Assembly: GCF_947242115.1 (NCBI RefSeq)
Contig: NC_074721.1
Coordinates: 38,605,254-38,669,253, forward strand
DNA from: Biomphalaria glabrata
Taxonomy: Eukaryota; Mollusca; Gastropoda; Planorbidae
Length of the DNA stretch: 64,000 nucleotides
Reading direction: 5' to 3'
Under the pieces are notes generated by a model. It was not told the origin of the DNA. It did no database searches and saw only the letters and a list, made by a program, of their open reading frames with translations. The position numbers were made by a program, and so were the translations under genes. This document shows positions 33,600-43,743 of this stretch, piece by piece. Each line of letters starts with the position of its first letter. Position 1 is the stretch's first letter.

Positions 33600-35090
33600 C
33601 TCAAAATGATGACCTCAAAATGATTGCATTACCCCTGCAGCTGTGCATGAGTGAATTACCCGTGTACCTGTAAATGACCTTAGAATGAGTGCCTTACCAG
33701 TGCAACTGTAAATGACCTTAGAATGAGTGCCTTACAAGTGCAACTGTAAATGACCTTAGAATGAGTGCCTTACTAGTGCAACTGTAAATGACCTTAGAAT
33801 GAGTGCCTTACCAGTGCAACTGTAAATGACCTTAGAATGAGTGCCTTACCAGTGCAACTGTAAATGACCTTAGAATGAGTGCCTTACCAGTGCAGCTGTA
33901 AATGACCTTAGAATGAGTGCCTTACCAGTGCAACTGTAAATGACCTTAGAATGAGTGCCTTACCAGTGCAGCTGTAAATGACCTCAGAATGAGTGCCTTA
34001 CCAGTGCAACTGTAAATGACTTTAGAATGAGTGCCTTACCAGTGCAACTGTAAATGACCTCAAAATGAGTGCCTTACCAGTGCAACTGTAAATGACCTTA
34101 GAATGAGTGCCTTACCAGTGCAACTGTAAATGACCTTAGAATGAGTGCCTTACCAGTGCAGCTGTAAATGGCCCTAGCATGAGTGCATTACCCGTGCACC
34201 TGTTAATGACCTCAGAATGAGTGCATTACCCGTGCACCTGTTAATGACCTCAGAATGAGTGCATTACCCGTGCAACTGTAAATGACCTCAGAATGAGTGC
34301 CTTACCAGTGCAACTGTAAATGACTTTAGAATGAGTGCCTTACCAGTGCAACTGTAAATGACCTCAAAATGAGTGCCTTACTAGTGCAACTGTAAATGAC
34401 CTTAGAATGAGTGCCTTACCAGTGCAACTGTAAATGACCTTAGAATGAGTGCCTTACCAGTGCAACTGTAAATGACCTTAGAATGAGTGCCTTACCAGTG
34501 CAGCTGTAAATGACCTTAGAATGAGTGCCTTACCAGTGCAACTGTAAATGACCTTAGAATGAGTGCCTTACCAGTGCAGCTGTAAATGACCTTAGAATGA
34601 GTGCCTTACCAGTGCAACTGTAAATGACCTCAGAATGAGTGCCTTACCAGTGCAACTGTAAATGACTTTAGAATGAGTGCCTTACCAGTGCAACTGTAAA
34701 TGACCTCAAAATGAGTGCCTTACCAGTGCAACTGTAAATGACCTTAGAATGAGTGCCTTACCAGTGCAACTGTAAATGACCTTAGAATGAGTGCCTTACC
34801 AGTGCAGCTGTAAATGGCCCTAGCATGAGTGCATTACCCGTGCACCTGTTAATGACCTCAGAATGAGTGCATTACCCGTGCACCTGTTAATGACCCCAGA
34901 ATGAGTGCATTACCCGTGCACCTGTAAATGACTTCAGAATGAGTGCATTACCCGTGCACATGTTAATGACCTCAGAATGAGTGCATTACGTGTACACCTG
35001 TAAATGACCTCAGAATGAGTGCATTACCCGTGCACCTGTAAATGACATCAGTATGAGTACATTACCCGTGAAACTGCATGAGAATTATGG
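33600..35090. repeat. 38-bp minisatellite with higher-order structure, about 39 copies
   Basis: Unit TGACCTTAGAATGAGTGCCT + TACCAGTGCAACTGTAAA. Diagnostic variants recur at multiples of 38: GGCCCTAGCATG at 34170 and 34816 (646 bp = 17 units), GACTTTAG at 34018, 34322 and 34664, and GCAGC-bearing units 608 bp (16 units) apart. The array is therefore a tandem duplication of a 16-17-unit block. The right end (34830-35090) is enriched for CATTACCCGTGCACCTG variants. Confidence 0.95.
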
Positions 35091-36181
35091 GATTGACCAT
35101 GCAGATGCAAATGAGGAATAAGATTCTTAATAACAATTGTATGTGATATTTAACGTTAATTATATCGTCTGACATTAATGCAAAACATAACGGGGAAAAA
35201 ATATTCTTTGTAGTAAATCAATCAATCTGACCTGGACTGACCTACTCTAAGCTGAGTAGTCAGTCTAACTTAATGGTTAAGTTGACGCACAAACACATAT
35301 GACTTTTACACTTATTTACAATTGACAAGATTTTTACCATATTTTTCATATGAAATTCAAAGTGAACGATTCAAGACATTGGACTTATGCGAGATTTTAT
35401 CAACCAATTTAAATCAATAAAAGTTAAATATTAATGTTTAAAAAATTTATTTCTCTTAAGTACAACAGACTACGGGATAGATCGTATTAAATATACTGCG
35501 CTACCATAACCTGCGATATTTTTGGGCGGAAGTGTGTCTTTAAAATAGGGCACCACAACCACATGCATAAAGTGTTCTACCAGAGAAGGAGACCTCGCCT
35601 TTTTTTTTTTCTGTTGTCCTTTGTGTTGTGCATGAGTCATTAATGGAACTAAAAAAACAAACTAAATAAAAACCCAGTAATGAAACATTATAAACGACAC
35701 ACCAGTCAACAGATCCACTTGTTGCTAAATGATGTTCTATTGTTACGATAAACATTATTTTTGAAAAAAAAATAGTAATCATAATGTGTGTTGTTAAAAC
35801 TATTTTTTTAATAGTTATTCCTTATACTTGAATGACCTAAGTCTACACATTCTTGACCTTATTTGGGGGAAAAATTTGAAATAGCTGAAAATCCTTTTGA
35901 TGGCTCCATACCTCGTTGTTATGTATGCTCTTCGCTTCCTGAAGAACTTTCTTCCCGTATGACGATTAAAAATGATCTGCAGTATTTACGCAGACCTCAT
36001 TTCCGACCTACATAATTTGCCACCCGTCACGTAGCCAAAGCCGTTTTCCACAGGACTTCTATTCTAAGTTCCTTTTTCGTCTTTTGTGTATTTCTTGCGT
36101 AAGGATCCTTTTATGGGTCTCAAATCTGTTTAACGACTTCGATCATTAACGGCTCAATGAAATAAGAGACATTACAAGGAG
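35091..36181. other. Intergenic; possible hAT transposase scrap at 35870-36010
   Basis: Mostly unassigned. On + near 35880-36000 a frame reads AENPFDGSIPRCYVCSSLPE then LSSRMTIKNDLQYL. This resembles the C-terminal NPF..LPEEL..LKND region of ZBED5-like hAT transposases. The resemblance is weak. Confidence 0.3.
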
Positions 36182-36418
36182 TGGCTGAGCTGTAAGGCGC
36201 TTGGTTTACGAACCGGGGTCAAGGGTTCCCATCCTGGTGAAGACTTGGATTTTTACTTTCGGGATCTTTAGGATCGCCTCTGAGTACACCCAGTTCTAAT
36301 GGGTACCTGACATTAGTTGGGGGGAGAGTAAAGGCGGTTGGTCGTTGTGGTGGCCACGTGACACACTCGTTAACCGTGGGCCCCATAGTTCACAAGGTAT
36401 GAAAGAGGAACTTTACCT
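36182..36418 (+). mobile_element. SINE-A just upstream of gene 2
   Basis: Head GTGGCTGAGCTGTAAGGCGC, body CACCCAGTTCTAATGGGTAC, GTCGTTGTGGTGGCCACGTG, and tail ACAAGGTATGAAAGAGGAAC. It ends about 140 bp before the chosen start codon of gene 2. Confidence 0.88.
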
Positions 36419-36555
36419 TTTACTGTATTGTTAAAATGGCATTTGCAATAGCTGTAATTTATTTGAGATTCACTGCTCGTTTTGGTTTCATGTATCTATG
36501 TTACGCCAGCCTTTACACAGCTTCTTGGCAATGTGCTCTTTTGTTCAGTACAAAT

Positions 36556-39500
36556 ATGGCACACGTGAAAACGGTTACATCATTATGTGTGTTAATATTA
36601 CTGAGTGCAGCATGTCGAACGTATAGCGTTTGTAAGTATGGCAAATGTTCTAGTTTTACGTTATTTAAAAATGTTTATATACGGACGCAATAAATAATAA
36701 CCGGCGCAGCTGCTCTTAATGCAATGCCACTGCTCTTATTCCAAGGCCACTGCTTTAATTTCAGCGGCACTGCTCTTATTCCAAGGCCACTGCTTTAATT
36801 CCAGCGCCACTGCTCTTATTCCAAGGCCACTGCTTTAATTTCAGCGCCACTGCTCTGACTCCAAGGCCACTGCTTTAATTTCAGCGCCACTGCTCTGACT
36901 CCAAGGCCACTGCTTTAATTTCAGCGCCACTGCTCTTAATCCAAGGCCACTGCTTTAATTCCAGCGCCACTGCTCTTCTGATATGTAAACAATGCACAAA
37001 AACTATAATAATATAGGGCGCGTTTAGTATTGTCGTCAAGATCAAGATGGAATAAAAGATTTAAGATGACTGTCTGAACCGTGGCGCAGCTAGAACTTTT
37101 TCATCACTTGGGGGCTTGGGGAGCTTGATCTCTCTACGGGCCCCTGTAACAAAACACTCATTTGGAGGCCCCCTCCAGTGAGGGCCCGGGGGGGGGATTC
37201 TCTTCACCCCTCCCCACCCTAGCTACGCCACTGGTCTGAACGTTATCTTTGTGGGTTTTTTTTTTTTTTTTTTTTTTTGTCGTATTGTGATCTTTACATT
37301 GACAATAAGAAGAAATTTACTTTTTTTTTAACAAAGCTTATATCAACTCACTCTGTCTGTCTGTCTGTCTGGTCAAAAGTTTGTACACGTTATTTCCCCC
37401 TCACCCAATGTCGGATCAAGCTGAAATATAAATTTTGCAGAATTGTTTTCTTTTACCTGACAACACAAGAAACAATAAAAAGAAAATAACCAATTAGTTA
37501 ATTAACTTTTGATAGTTTACTATTTTGTCTGGCATCTTGAACAAGGGAAAGAAATAGTACTTTACAGATGTGGTGGTATAAGTTGAATTAGTCCCCTTAA
37601 CGATCGTGTGAAAATTCAACAAAATGTCCCCTTCTTCCCCTTTCACAACTGGCCCAGACAAGTGATAGGATCATAGTGGTTTGAAAAAGCTAAACAAAAA
37701 CATTTGGTACAAATATTTCTAATCGAACAGATTGATCATGTTTTTGGTCGGATGCACATTAGAAATGCAAGACTCTTCCAAACTAATTAAAACAATAACA
37801 CTTTGTTGTTGTTTTTTTAAAGTATTTTTTTTTTTAGTGTTGTTCTTGTTACACAAAGATATATTAGTGAACCTCTAGTGAACCTCTAGTGAACCTCTAG
37901 CCTACACGGAAATGTTACTTAGCAATCTTACTGTAGTTTTTAAGGTTTAACTCTTATATGTACCCTATTGTTGTCTCTGATGGGATTTCCGGTGTCTGCT
38001 AAGCCAAATCCTTACAGTGCGATACTAAGAAAACTTAGATAATTACAACAAAGCTAAGTTATTGTTTGATGTCAATGGTCTGTTTTACAAAGCTTATATC
38101 AACACTGTCTGTCTGTCTGGTACAATGTGTGTACAAGTTATGTCTTTCACGACTATTCTTGGATAAAAATTGAAACTTACAAAATTGTTTGCTGTACCTG
38201 ACAAAAGACTAATCAGTCAAAAATGATTCTAATAGTTAATTAATCATTGGTAGTTTTTTTGTTTTTTTTTGTATCGCAAAAGGGAAATAAATACTACTTA
38301 TTGAGAGTACCCACAGTAGATGTAGATTTGTTTCTAATGTAACGTTTTGTGCAAGTATTTCCCATTCTCTGTTGTAGTAGAAATTTGCAAGATTATTTAT
38401 TTTCGATGACATTACATGAACCAATCAAAAAGTTTTCCAATTATTTATCGATTAGTGGTAATTAATTAATTTTTCCTCCATCACTGAGATACGTGCCAGT
38501 GATTTTTTTTAAATATATATATATATCAGAGGCGTAGTGAGCCAAGCGTGCTCCCTGGGCAATGTACAGTATTGGCGTCCCCCGACCCATTTTCCATGAA
38601 CAATCCAAAGAAATGTAGGTTAGGTGTGGCGCTCCCCTTAGGGAGGCGCCCGGGGTTTCGTGTCCCATCCCCCCCTCACTACGCCTCTGATATATACATA
38701 TATATATATATATATATATTCTTTCATTTCGTTTCCCAGCTAACAGTTGTGCCCAGCTGTACAGTGGCGTGTTCACCAACAACCACGTGGAGGGGACACA
38801 AATGTTTCTACGTTGTCGGATCTTCTTACCATGTCCACATCTCAATGTTTCCAAAGTGGAAGCTATTGAGATCTACCGGTCATCTGGTGACCATCTGGCC
38901 AAGATGGACAGCACCCGAAACGTTACAATCTACCCTGCCGGACTGGCGATCAAAGCCGTGGAGAGCGGCAGCGTGGTCAGCAGTGCCCTGCACATGCTGG
39001 GGATCCATGTCCGGACGTCCGCTCTGAAAGACGACGCCCAGTTTGGTTGCGCAGTGACGGTGATCAACACCGAGGGGGAAGCGGTTTCCCTGACCAGCTC
39101 CAGCAAACTGGACATGATGACAAGCTTCTTTGCGCTGGAGAGCATCTTGAACTATACGAGGCTCACTTTCTTTCAGAGTGCGCCCTTACGTTACCGACAG
39201 CACAGCTACTACTACGGTTACATTATGGGCGCCAGCAGCCACCGTGCCATGCAGTACTGCTCCACCCTCGATGGTTACCTGGCTGAACTGGACGACAAAG
39301 AAGAGTTTGACGCCATCGCAGACTTTATACTGACCATCAATATAAAGGTCAATGTCAGGGTCGGTGGTTTCTATGACAACACTGAAAATAAATGGATTTT
39401 TCAACACAGTGCAAAACCTGTCACGTTCTTCGCCTGGGAATCAGAGAAACCACTTGCTGGTGGAAGTTGTCTCGCCTTAAAGAGGGTTCAAAACATAACT

Positions 39501-39578
39501 TCTGCTAGTATTTTCATGAGTGATGTCCCTTGTTCTGGTCAATTTAAGGCGACATTTCTTTGTGAAGTCGATAATTAG
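36556..39578 (+). CDS. Secreted C-type-lectin-like protein, gene 2 (two exons)
   Basis: Exons 36556-36631 and 38740-39578 (stop TAG) give 304 aa. Exon 1 encodes a signal peptide (SLCVLILLSAAC core) and stops at GTTT|GTAAGT. Exon 2 follows CGTTTCCCAG. The phase-1 join is in frame, at the same place as in gene 1. The N-terminal region holds Cys 29, 51, 57, 129 with a GVFT..FLRC..LPC pattern and the shared VEAIEIYRSS block, perhaps a diverged Ig-like domain. A linker with FFALESILNYT follows, then a C-type lectin-like domain (about 179-304) with Cys 199, 269, 290, 300 and DGYLAEL, VGGFY, KWIFQ, FLCEVD. No EPN/QPD or WND sugar motif (KPL at 262-264), so any sugar binding is unproven. Sequons at NVS, NVT, NYT and NIT fit secretion. 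The exon is more GC-rich than flanking DNA. An open frame reaches back to 36436, but 36556 best fits a signal peptide. Confidence 0.88.
36708..36980. repeat. 40-bp minisatellite in gene 2 intron, exact spacing
   Basis: CCAAGGCCACTGCTTTAATT starts at 36741, 36781, 36821, 36861, 36901 and 36941, always 40 bp apart. Each unit is two related 20-bp halves (the second TCAGCGCCACTGCTCTTATT). The array begins about 75 bp after the exon 1 donor. Confidence 0.95.
37080..37233. mobile_element. hAT-type MITE in gene 2 intron (GTGGCGCAGCTAG ends)
   Basis: Ends CGTGGCGCAGCTAG and CTAGCTACGCCACTG. Perfect 8-bp duplication GTCTGAAC at 37072-37079 and 37234-37241. 154 bp. Confidence 0.92.
37330..37860 (+). 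repeat. DR repeat, full-length copy in gene 2 intron
   Basis: The head ACAAAGCTTATATCAACTCA with a (TCTG)n run, GTTTGTACACGTTATTTCCC, the core, the GATGTGGTGGTATAAGTTGA module, CAGACAAGTGATAGGATCAT, and a tail with AACACTTTGTTGTTG all appear in order. Good reference copy, about 530 bp. Confidence 0.85.
38080..38480 (+). repeat. DR repeat, two partial copies in gene 2 intron
   Basis: First copy from AAAGCTTATATCAACACTGT at 38088. A second partial copy from about 38335 has GTGCAAGTATTTCCCATTCT. Both run into TTAATT-rich core sequence. Confidence 0.65.
38527..38689. mobile_element. hAT-type MITE in gene 2 intron (CAGAGGCGTAGTGAG ends)
   Basis: Ends CAGAGGCGTAGTGAG and CTCACTACGCCTCTG are perfect complements. 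The flanks are ATATATAT and ATATATAC. 163 bp, inserted in a TA run just 50 bp before exon 2. Confidence 0.93.
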
Positions 39579-39598
39579 TGGATGGGAAATTAATTAGA

Positions 39599-39627
39599 AA
39601 TAAATATTTGAAAAATACTGAAATAAA
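39599..39627 (+). terminator. Polyadenylation signals of gene 2
   Basis: AATAAA at 39599-39604 and 39622-39627, 21 and 44 bases after the stop codon. As in gene 1, the 3' UTR would be very short. Confidence 0.75.
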
Positions 39628-39769
39628 ATAGACATTTCTGTCTTTTTCTAAGTGTTAATCGCAAAAAAGATTACTTGTCGTTTTGAAGATGTTAAGTTCA
39701 GTTCTCCGTGAAGGCTGTGATTAGTTAATCAATTCATGCACTTAAAGATGTTGTTGTATTAATATCTCA

Positions 39770-40020
39770 AAAATACCATTTACAGACACTTCCAATACAC
39801 CTCCCATAGATATCTATTTCAGACGCCTTTTATAGACACTTCAAAGACTCCTCCCACAGATATTCCTCACAGATCCCATTCATAGACACTTCAAAGAGTT
39901 CTCCCACAGATATTCCTCACAGATCCCATTCATAGACACTTCAAAGACTCCTCCCACAGATATTCCTCACAGATCCCATTCATAGACACTTCAAAGACTT
40001 CTCCCAGAGATATCTCTCTA
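39770..40020. repeat. 50-bp minisatellite downstream of gene 2
   Basis: TATTCCTCACAGATCCCATT recurs at 39861, 39911 and 39961 (50-bp period), with more degenerate copies to the left (ATAGACACTTC blocks from about 39780). Confidence 0.92.
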
Positions 40021-40639
40021 CACCGCAGATTCATGTATTCATCAATACAGTGTCGACAAGGACGAACTGAGTATATTGAAAAAAGAATCTATAATACCAC
40101 AGAGGAAAAACATTTGCGTCTGCTCATTGCAAAAATATGAAGTTGATATATTTACAATATAGTATTGTAATAGGAAAAAGAAAGAAACACATACTACTAG
40201 GAGAAAAAAAATCAATAAAAACCTAGAGAACATCCCATTCTATTTTTATTACTTTTTGGCTCTGCAAAGATTGGTGTATTCTCATCTACAATGTACCGGG
40301 CTCTGATGGCTGTGGAGTCACGGGTGAGTCATGGCTGTGAATGTTGAGGGCTGTGGAGTCATGGGTGACGCCTTTGTCTCTTTGTTAATGTCTGTAGAGT
40401 CAATGAAGAGTAGACTGTTGATGGCTGGAATCATGGATGATTCATTGATATGACTGTGGAGTCCAGAGTCATATTTTCGCTTTGAAAGGCTGCTAAACTT
40501 CTGGTGTGGCAGTTGTTGTTTTTTGGAGCTTGTGTCTGCTTGATTTAAATTGTAATGTATCTATATTTTATTGCTTTCAAGAGTAATGTCAACCAAATGA
40601 TCGGTGTCCCTGTTAGAAACTTTTCAGTGTGAAAATCTT
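40021..40639. other. Intergenic with degenerate TGGCTGTGGAGTCA repeats
   Basis: Blocks such as GGCTGTGGAGTCACGGGTGA and GGCTGTGGAGTCATGGGTGA between 40305 and 40460 suggest an old short tandem repeat. Otherwise unassigned. Confidence 0.5.
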
Positions 40640-41010
40640 TAGCGTATCACTAAATTTAGAAAGCCTTCAGGACAGAAGACTCAAAAGTAAAGTAGCCATT
40701 ATACATAAAAAAATGAACCATAATGTTCAAATACAAAAACAAAATTTAATAAAATACTCAGAAAGACACAAAGATAAAGGCACATTCCTCGTCCCATATG
40801 CTAGGACAAATTTGTACAAATACTCCTTCTTCCCTAGTGCTATTAGAGCATGGAATGGGTTGCCTGAGCTAGCCAGGAAAACCAGTGATTTGACAGAATT
40901 TAAGTCATTGGTTAATTTGCATGACTAAATGCATGACGCGTAGGACGTAATCGTCTTCTTTTTTGAAGTAACGTCTGTATTATATAAGATAAGATAAGGT
41001 TTCCTTTTTT
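40640..41010 (+). mobile_element. LINE 3' end (CR1/Jockey-like), best-preserved tail
   Basis: The open frame at 40629-40928 reads LNLESLQDRRLKSKVAIIHK, then QNLIKYSERHKDKGTFLVPY, then FFPSAIRAWNGLPELA. This is the typical C-terminus of a non-LTR ORF2. The 3' end after GAAGTAACGTCTGTATT is ATAAGATAAGATAAG. It is 5' truncated. Related tails at 6040-6175 and 47755-47965, and probably RT fragments at 50762-50830 and 51310-51730. Confidence 0.85.
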
Positions 41011-41201
41011 TTAATTAATTGTCCATATACGAAACATTAGTGATCAAGCGACAGCCAAAAATGAGTCTATCAGGGATAGTTGAGCTGGGTTTTTTTTTTT
41101 CTTGATTTCTTGTTTGATCTATTAAAGACGTTCTGTGTCACGTGACTTGGACTGGTGGCCTGTTTGAAAAAGTCTATCGGTAGTTTTTGTAACTGCCTAT
41201 G

Positions 41202-41240
<39 letters not shown>

Positions 41241-41559
41241 ATGTGTTGGAACGGCGTTATAACCAATACGTGGCTATAAATATCTTATCTCATGGGCGTT
41301 TAGTGAAAGCGCGTTGCCTTGTTGGTTGTCGGCCTTAAGCATTTTTTCTATTATCTCCCTTCACCCCCGACAAAGCAGAATGGTAGCCAAGGACGCTAAA
41401 CACTGTCACTCGGTTGAATGGCGATGTGTTTAGCGAAAGTGCGGCGGGCGATCATCTCTGAGCTCAGATATCGATGACGTCATACTTTTAAAAAAAGACT
41501 GAAATGAATGTGTTATTTGAACTCAATCTTTATAAACATTTCTCCTAATTACATTGTTG
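41011..41559. other. Intergenic with a CT microsatellite
   Basis: (CT)n at 41203-41236. Two similar blocks GGGCGTTTAGTGAAAGCGCG (41292) and TGTGTTTAGCGAAAGTGCGG (41427) suggest a small local repeat. No gene. Confidence 0.45.
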
Positions 41560-42045
41560 TTTATATCAACTCACTCTGTCTGTCTGTCTGTCTGTCTGGT
41601 AAAAAGTGTGTACACGTTATTTCTCCAACATCCAGTCTCAGATCAAGCTGAAACATTGCATTATTATCTTTTGACATAGACAAGACAAGAATCAATTAAA
41701 GAAGAAACCTATTAGAAAATTAATTATACATAATAAATTTTGTCTTTTTAATAGAAACAAGGGAAACTAATACTTCAGTATTCAGAGATAAGGCTAAATT
41801 TGTTGGTTTTAGTCCCCTTAAATAATTGTTAACGCTATTTCTCCCTCACGCATTCTCCGATCAAGTTGATTGTTTAAACAATTATTTAGTGTACCTAACA
41901 AGACACGAATCAATCAAACAAACATACAAACAATTAGTCAAATAATTATTGGTAATGAATTATTTTGTTTTATATCGAATAAGGAAAATAACTTGTACAT
42001 TATTGGTAGATATAGTTTTAAGGGCGGAGTTCTTCCCCTTTAGAT
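41560..42045 (+). repeat. DR repeat, head-to-tail doublet
   Basis: The first copy has (TCTG)n, AAAAAGTGTGTACACGTTAT and CAGATCAAGCTGAAACATTG. The second, from about 41825, has CGCTATTTCTCCCTCACGCA and CGATCAAGTTGATTG. The join TTAGTCCCCTTAAATAATTG is the same as in the doublet at 15270-15300. Confidence 0.8.
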
Positions 42046-43743
42046 AGGTTTATTTTTAAAAGGATTTTTCATATTGTGCTTGTTTTGTTTTTCTTCATTT
42101 TTTAAGATCACTTTAAGTTGTTCTTAAGTGTAGAGCTAAGTTTTAATGGAAGGAACAGGACTTAACTTTTTAATAGAAATAATTAAAGGAATTTTATGCT
42201 GATAGATTTTCACCTCAAACAGGCACTAAATGCGAACATAAAAGGCTTATCGCTAAATCTTCTTCGGTCGGGAGAGAACATAGACATATGGCCTTCCTGG
42301 ATCAAATCGAGACCAAAAAAAAAAATAAAGAAAAAGATAAGCTGATCAGATTAAACATACACATTTGTTCAAAATGTTTCAATTTCTTATAATCGCTTAG
42401 CGTTATATGAAGGGGAAAGGAGGGTTGGGGAGACACAGTTGATACGGGGATGGGGGTCCTACATGTAAAATATTCTTTGAATGCTTTTAAAGAAAAAAGT
42501 TAATACATGTTTTAATAACAAGAGTGATTTGAAGATACTCTGTGGTGATTGCTCTCTCGCGGTTAGTTGCGGTACAGCATAGGAATACGTAGGATCCCCT
42601 CGTGGGCTCGGCCTCCGGCCTCGCTGGAGCCGTGTCTCACAAAAAATGGATGTTATTAAATTATCATCTAGTTAATGCAAAACTCCTGACAGAGGGATCT
42701 GGAAGAAATCCTTCTCCTTGGCCAAAGGGTAATTAGTGACCGCCTGTTAGACCTTAAACTGGCACTCGCTGTGTCAAAACGAGTGTGGAAAAAAAATGTT
42801 TTATTATCTGTCTGTGTGTGAGAATTATGTGTACCTAGAAATTTATGATTTTGTGATTTTGTTTTCCTCCCCGTCCAGAAAGCTCCTTCTAGAATAAGAA
42901 TGTGTTCGGGAGATAGCGGTCAAAGTTTTTGATCACACTGCAAATCAAAATGGCAGGAACCGTTGTTCCAGTCAGGCGTGAAGGAAAATGTTTTGTTAAA
43001 GGGTGTGACCTACGATCTACAGCAACCATTGCCATGTGACCAGGCCTGGCAGAAATGTACCTGTTCCTTAACCCCCACCTCCCCGCAGACACACACATAC
43101 CATATCTCTCTCTCTCTCTCTCTCTCTCTCCCTCTTTTCCTCATTTTAGTCTGCACAATCCCAGCTCTTGAAATAGATCGATTTCTTGACTATCCTTATA
43201 TGTGTCTGTATACATGTATTTAAACTTTCACGATGTTTCTCAAACTGATGAACACTGACCACTGAGCCAGCGATATTTGGGGGGGGGGGGAGAGGAAAAT
43301 GGGTTTATTGTCAACTTTATGATGGACCAGTCAAGCTGACCTTTATAACATAGTGGACAGGAACACCATGAGTTTAAACTCTTTAAAAAGTATTAGAACC
43401 GCTGGACTAATAACACAGACTGAACGGTTGACTAAACAATTTTTTAGACTCTTGCTTTTCCTACAAACAGATCCACAGATAACACAAAAACACCAGCCTT
43501 GGAATTTGTAAGAGAGTTATGATCTCCCTTGAAACGGATCTATTTTGGGACTGAGAAACGCGAGAGAGTCGAGTGTGGGAAGGGGGGGGGGAGAGAGAAT
43601 AAGTGATCGATCGTACTGCTCGTTTTAAAAGTTTGATTTTAGACCTGGAGGAAAGGAAGCGTCTGAAGGAGCGTTGGTGGTGGGGGGGGGGGAGGCTCTG
43701 TGGCTTACAAGGATTTAATTATATTTAAATATATTATTTAGAA
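42046..43743. other. Intergenic; CT and G-run simple sequence only
   Basis: (CT)n at 43107-43140; G runs at 43279-43290, 43583-43592 and 43682-43692. A short GC-rich hairpin (GGCTCGGCCTCCGGCCTCGC) lies near 42606. ORFs at 42889-43223 on both strands have no recognised domain. Confidence 0.4.

Noticed and set aside
33600-35090. CRISPR array
   Set aside because: Direct 38-bp repeats are contiguous with no unique spacers, and the window is eukaryotic. The same applies to 9270-9888 and 36708-36980.
38930-39407. Alternative ORFs on both strands within gene 2 exon 2
   Set aside because: Shadows of the lectin-like exon. Only the frame with conserved Cys pattern, paralogy to gene 1 and splice-phase agreement was kept.
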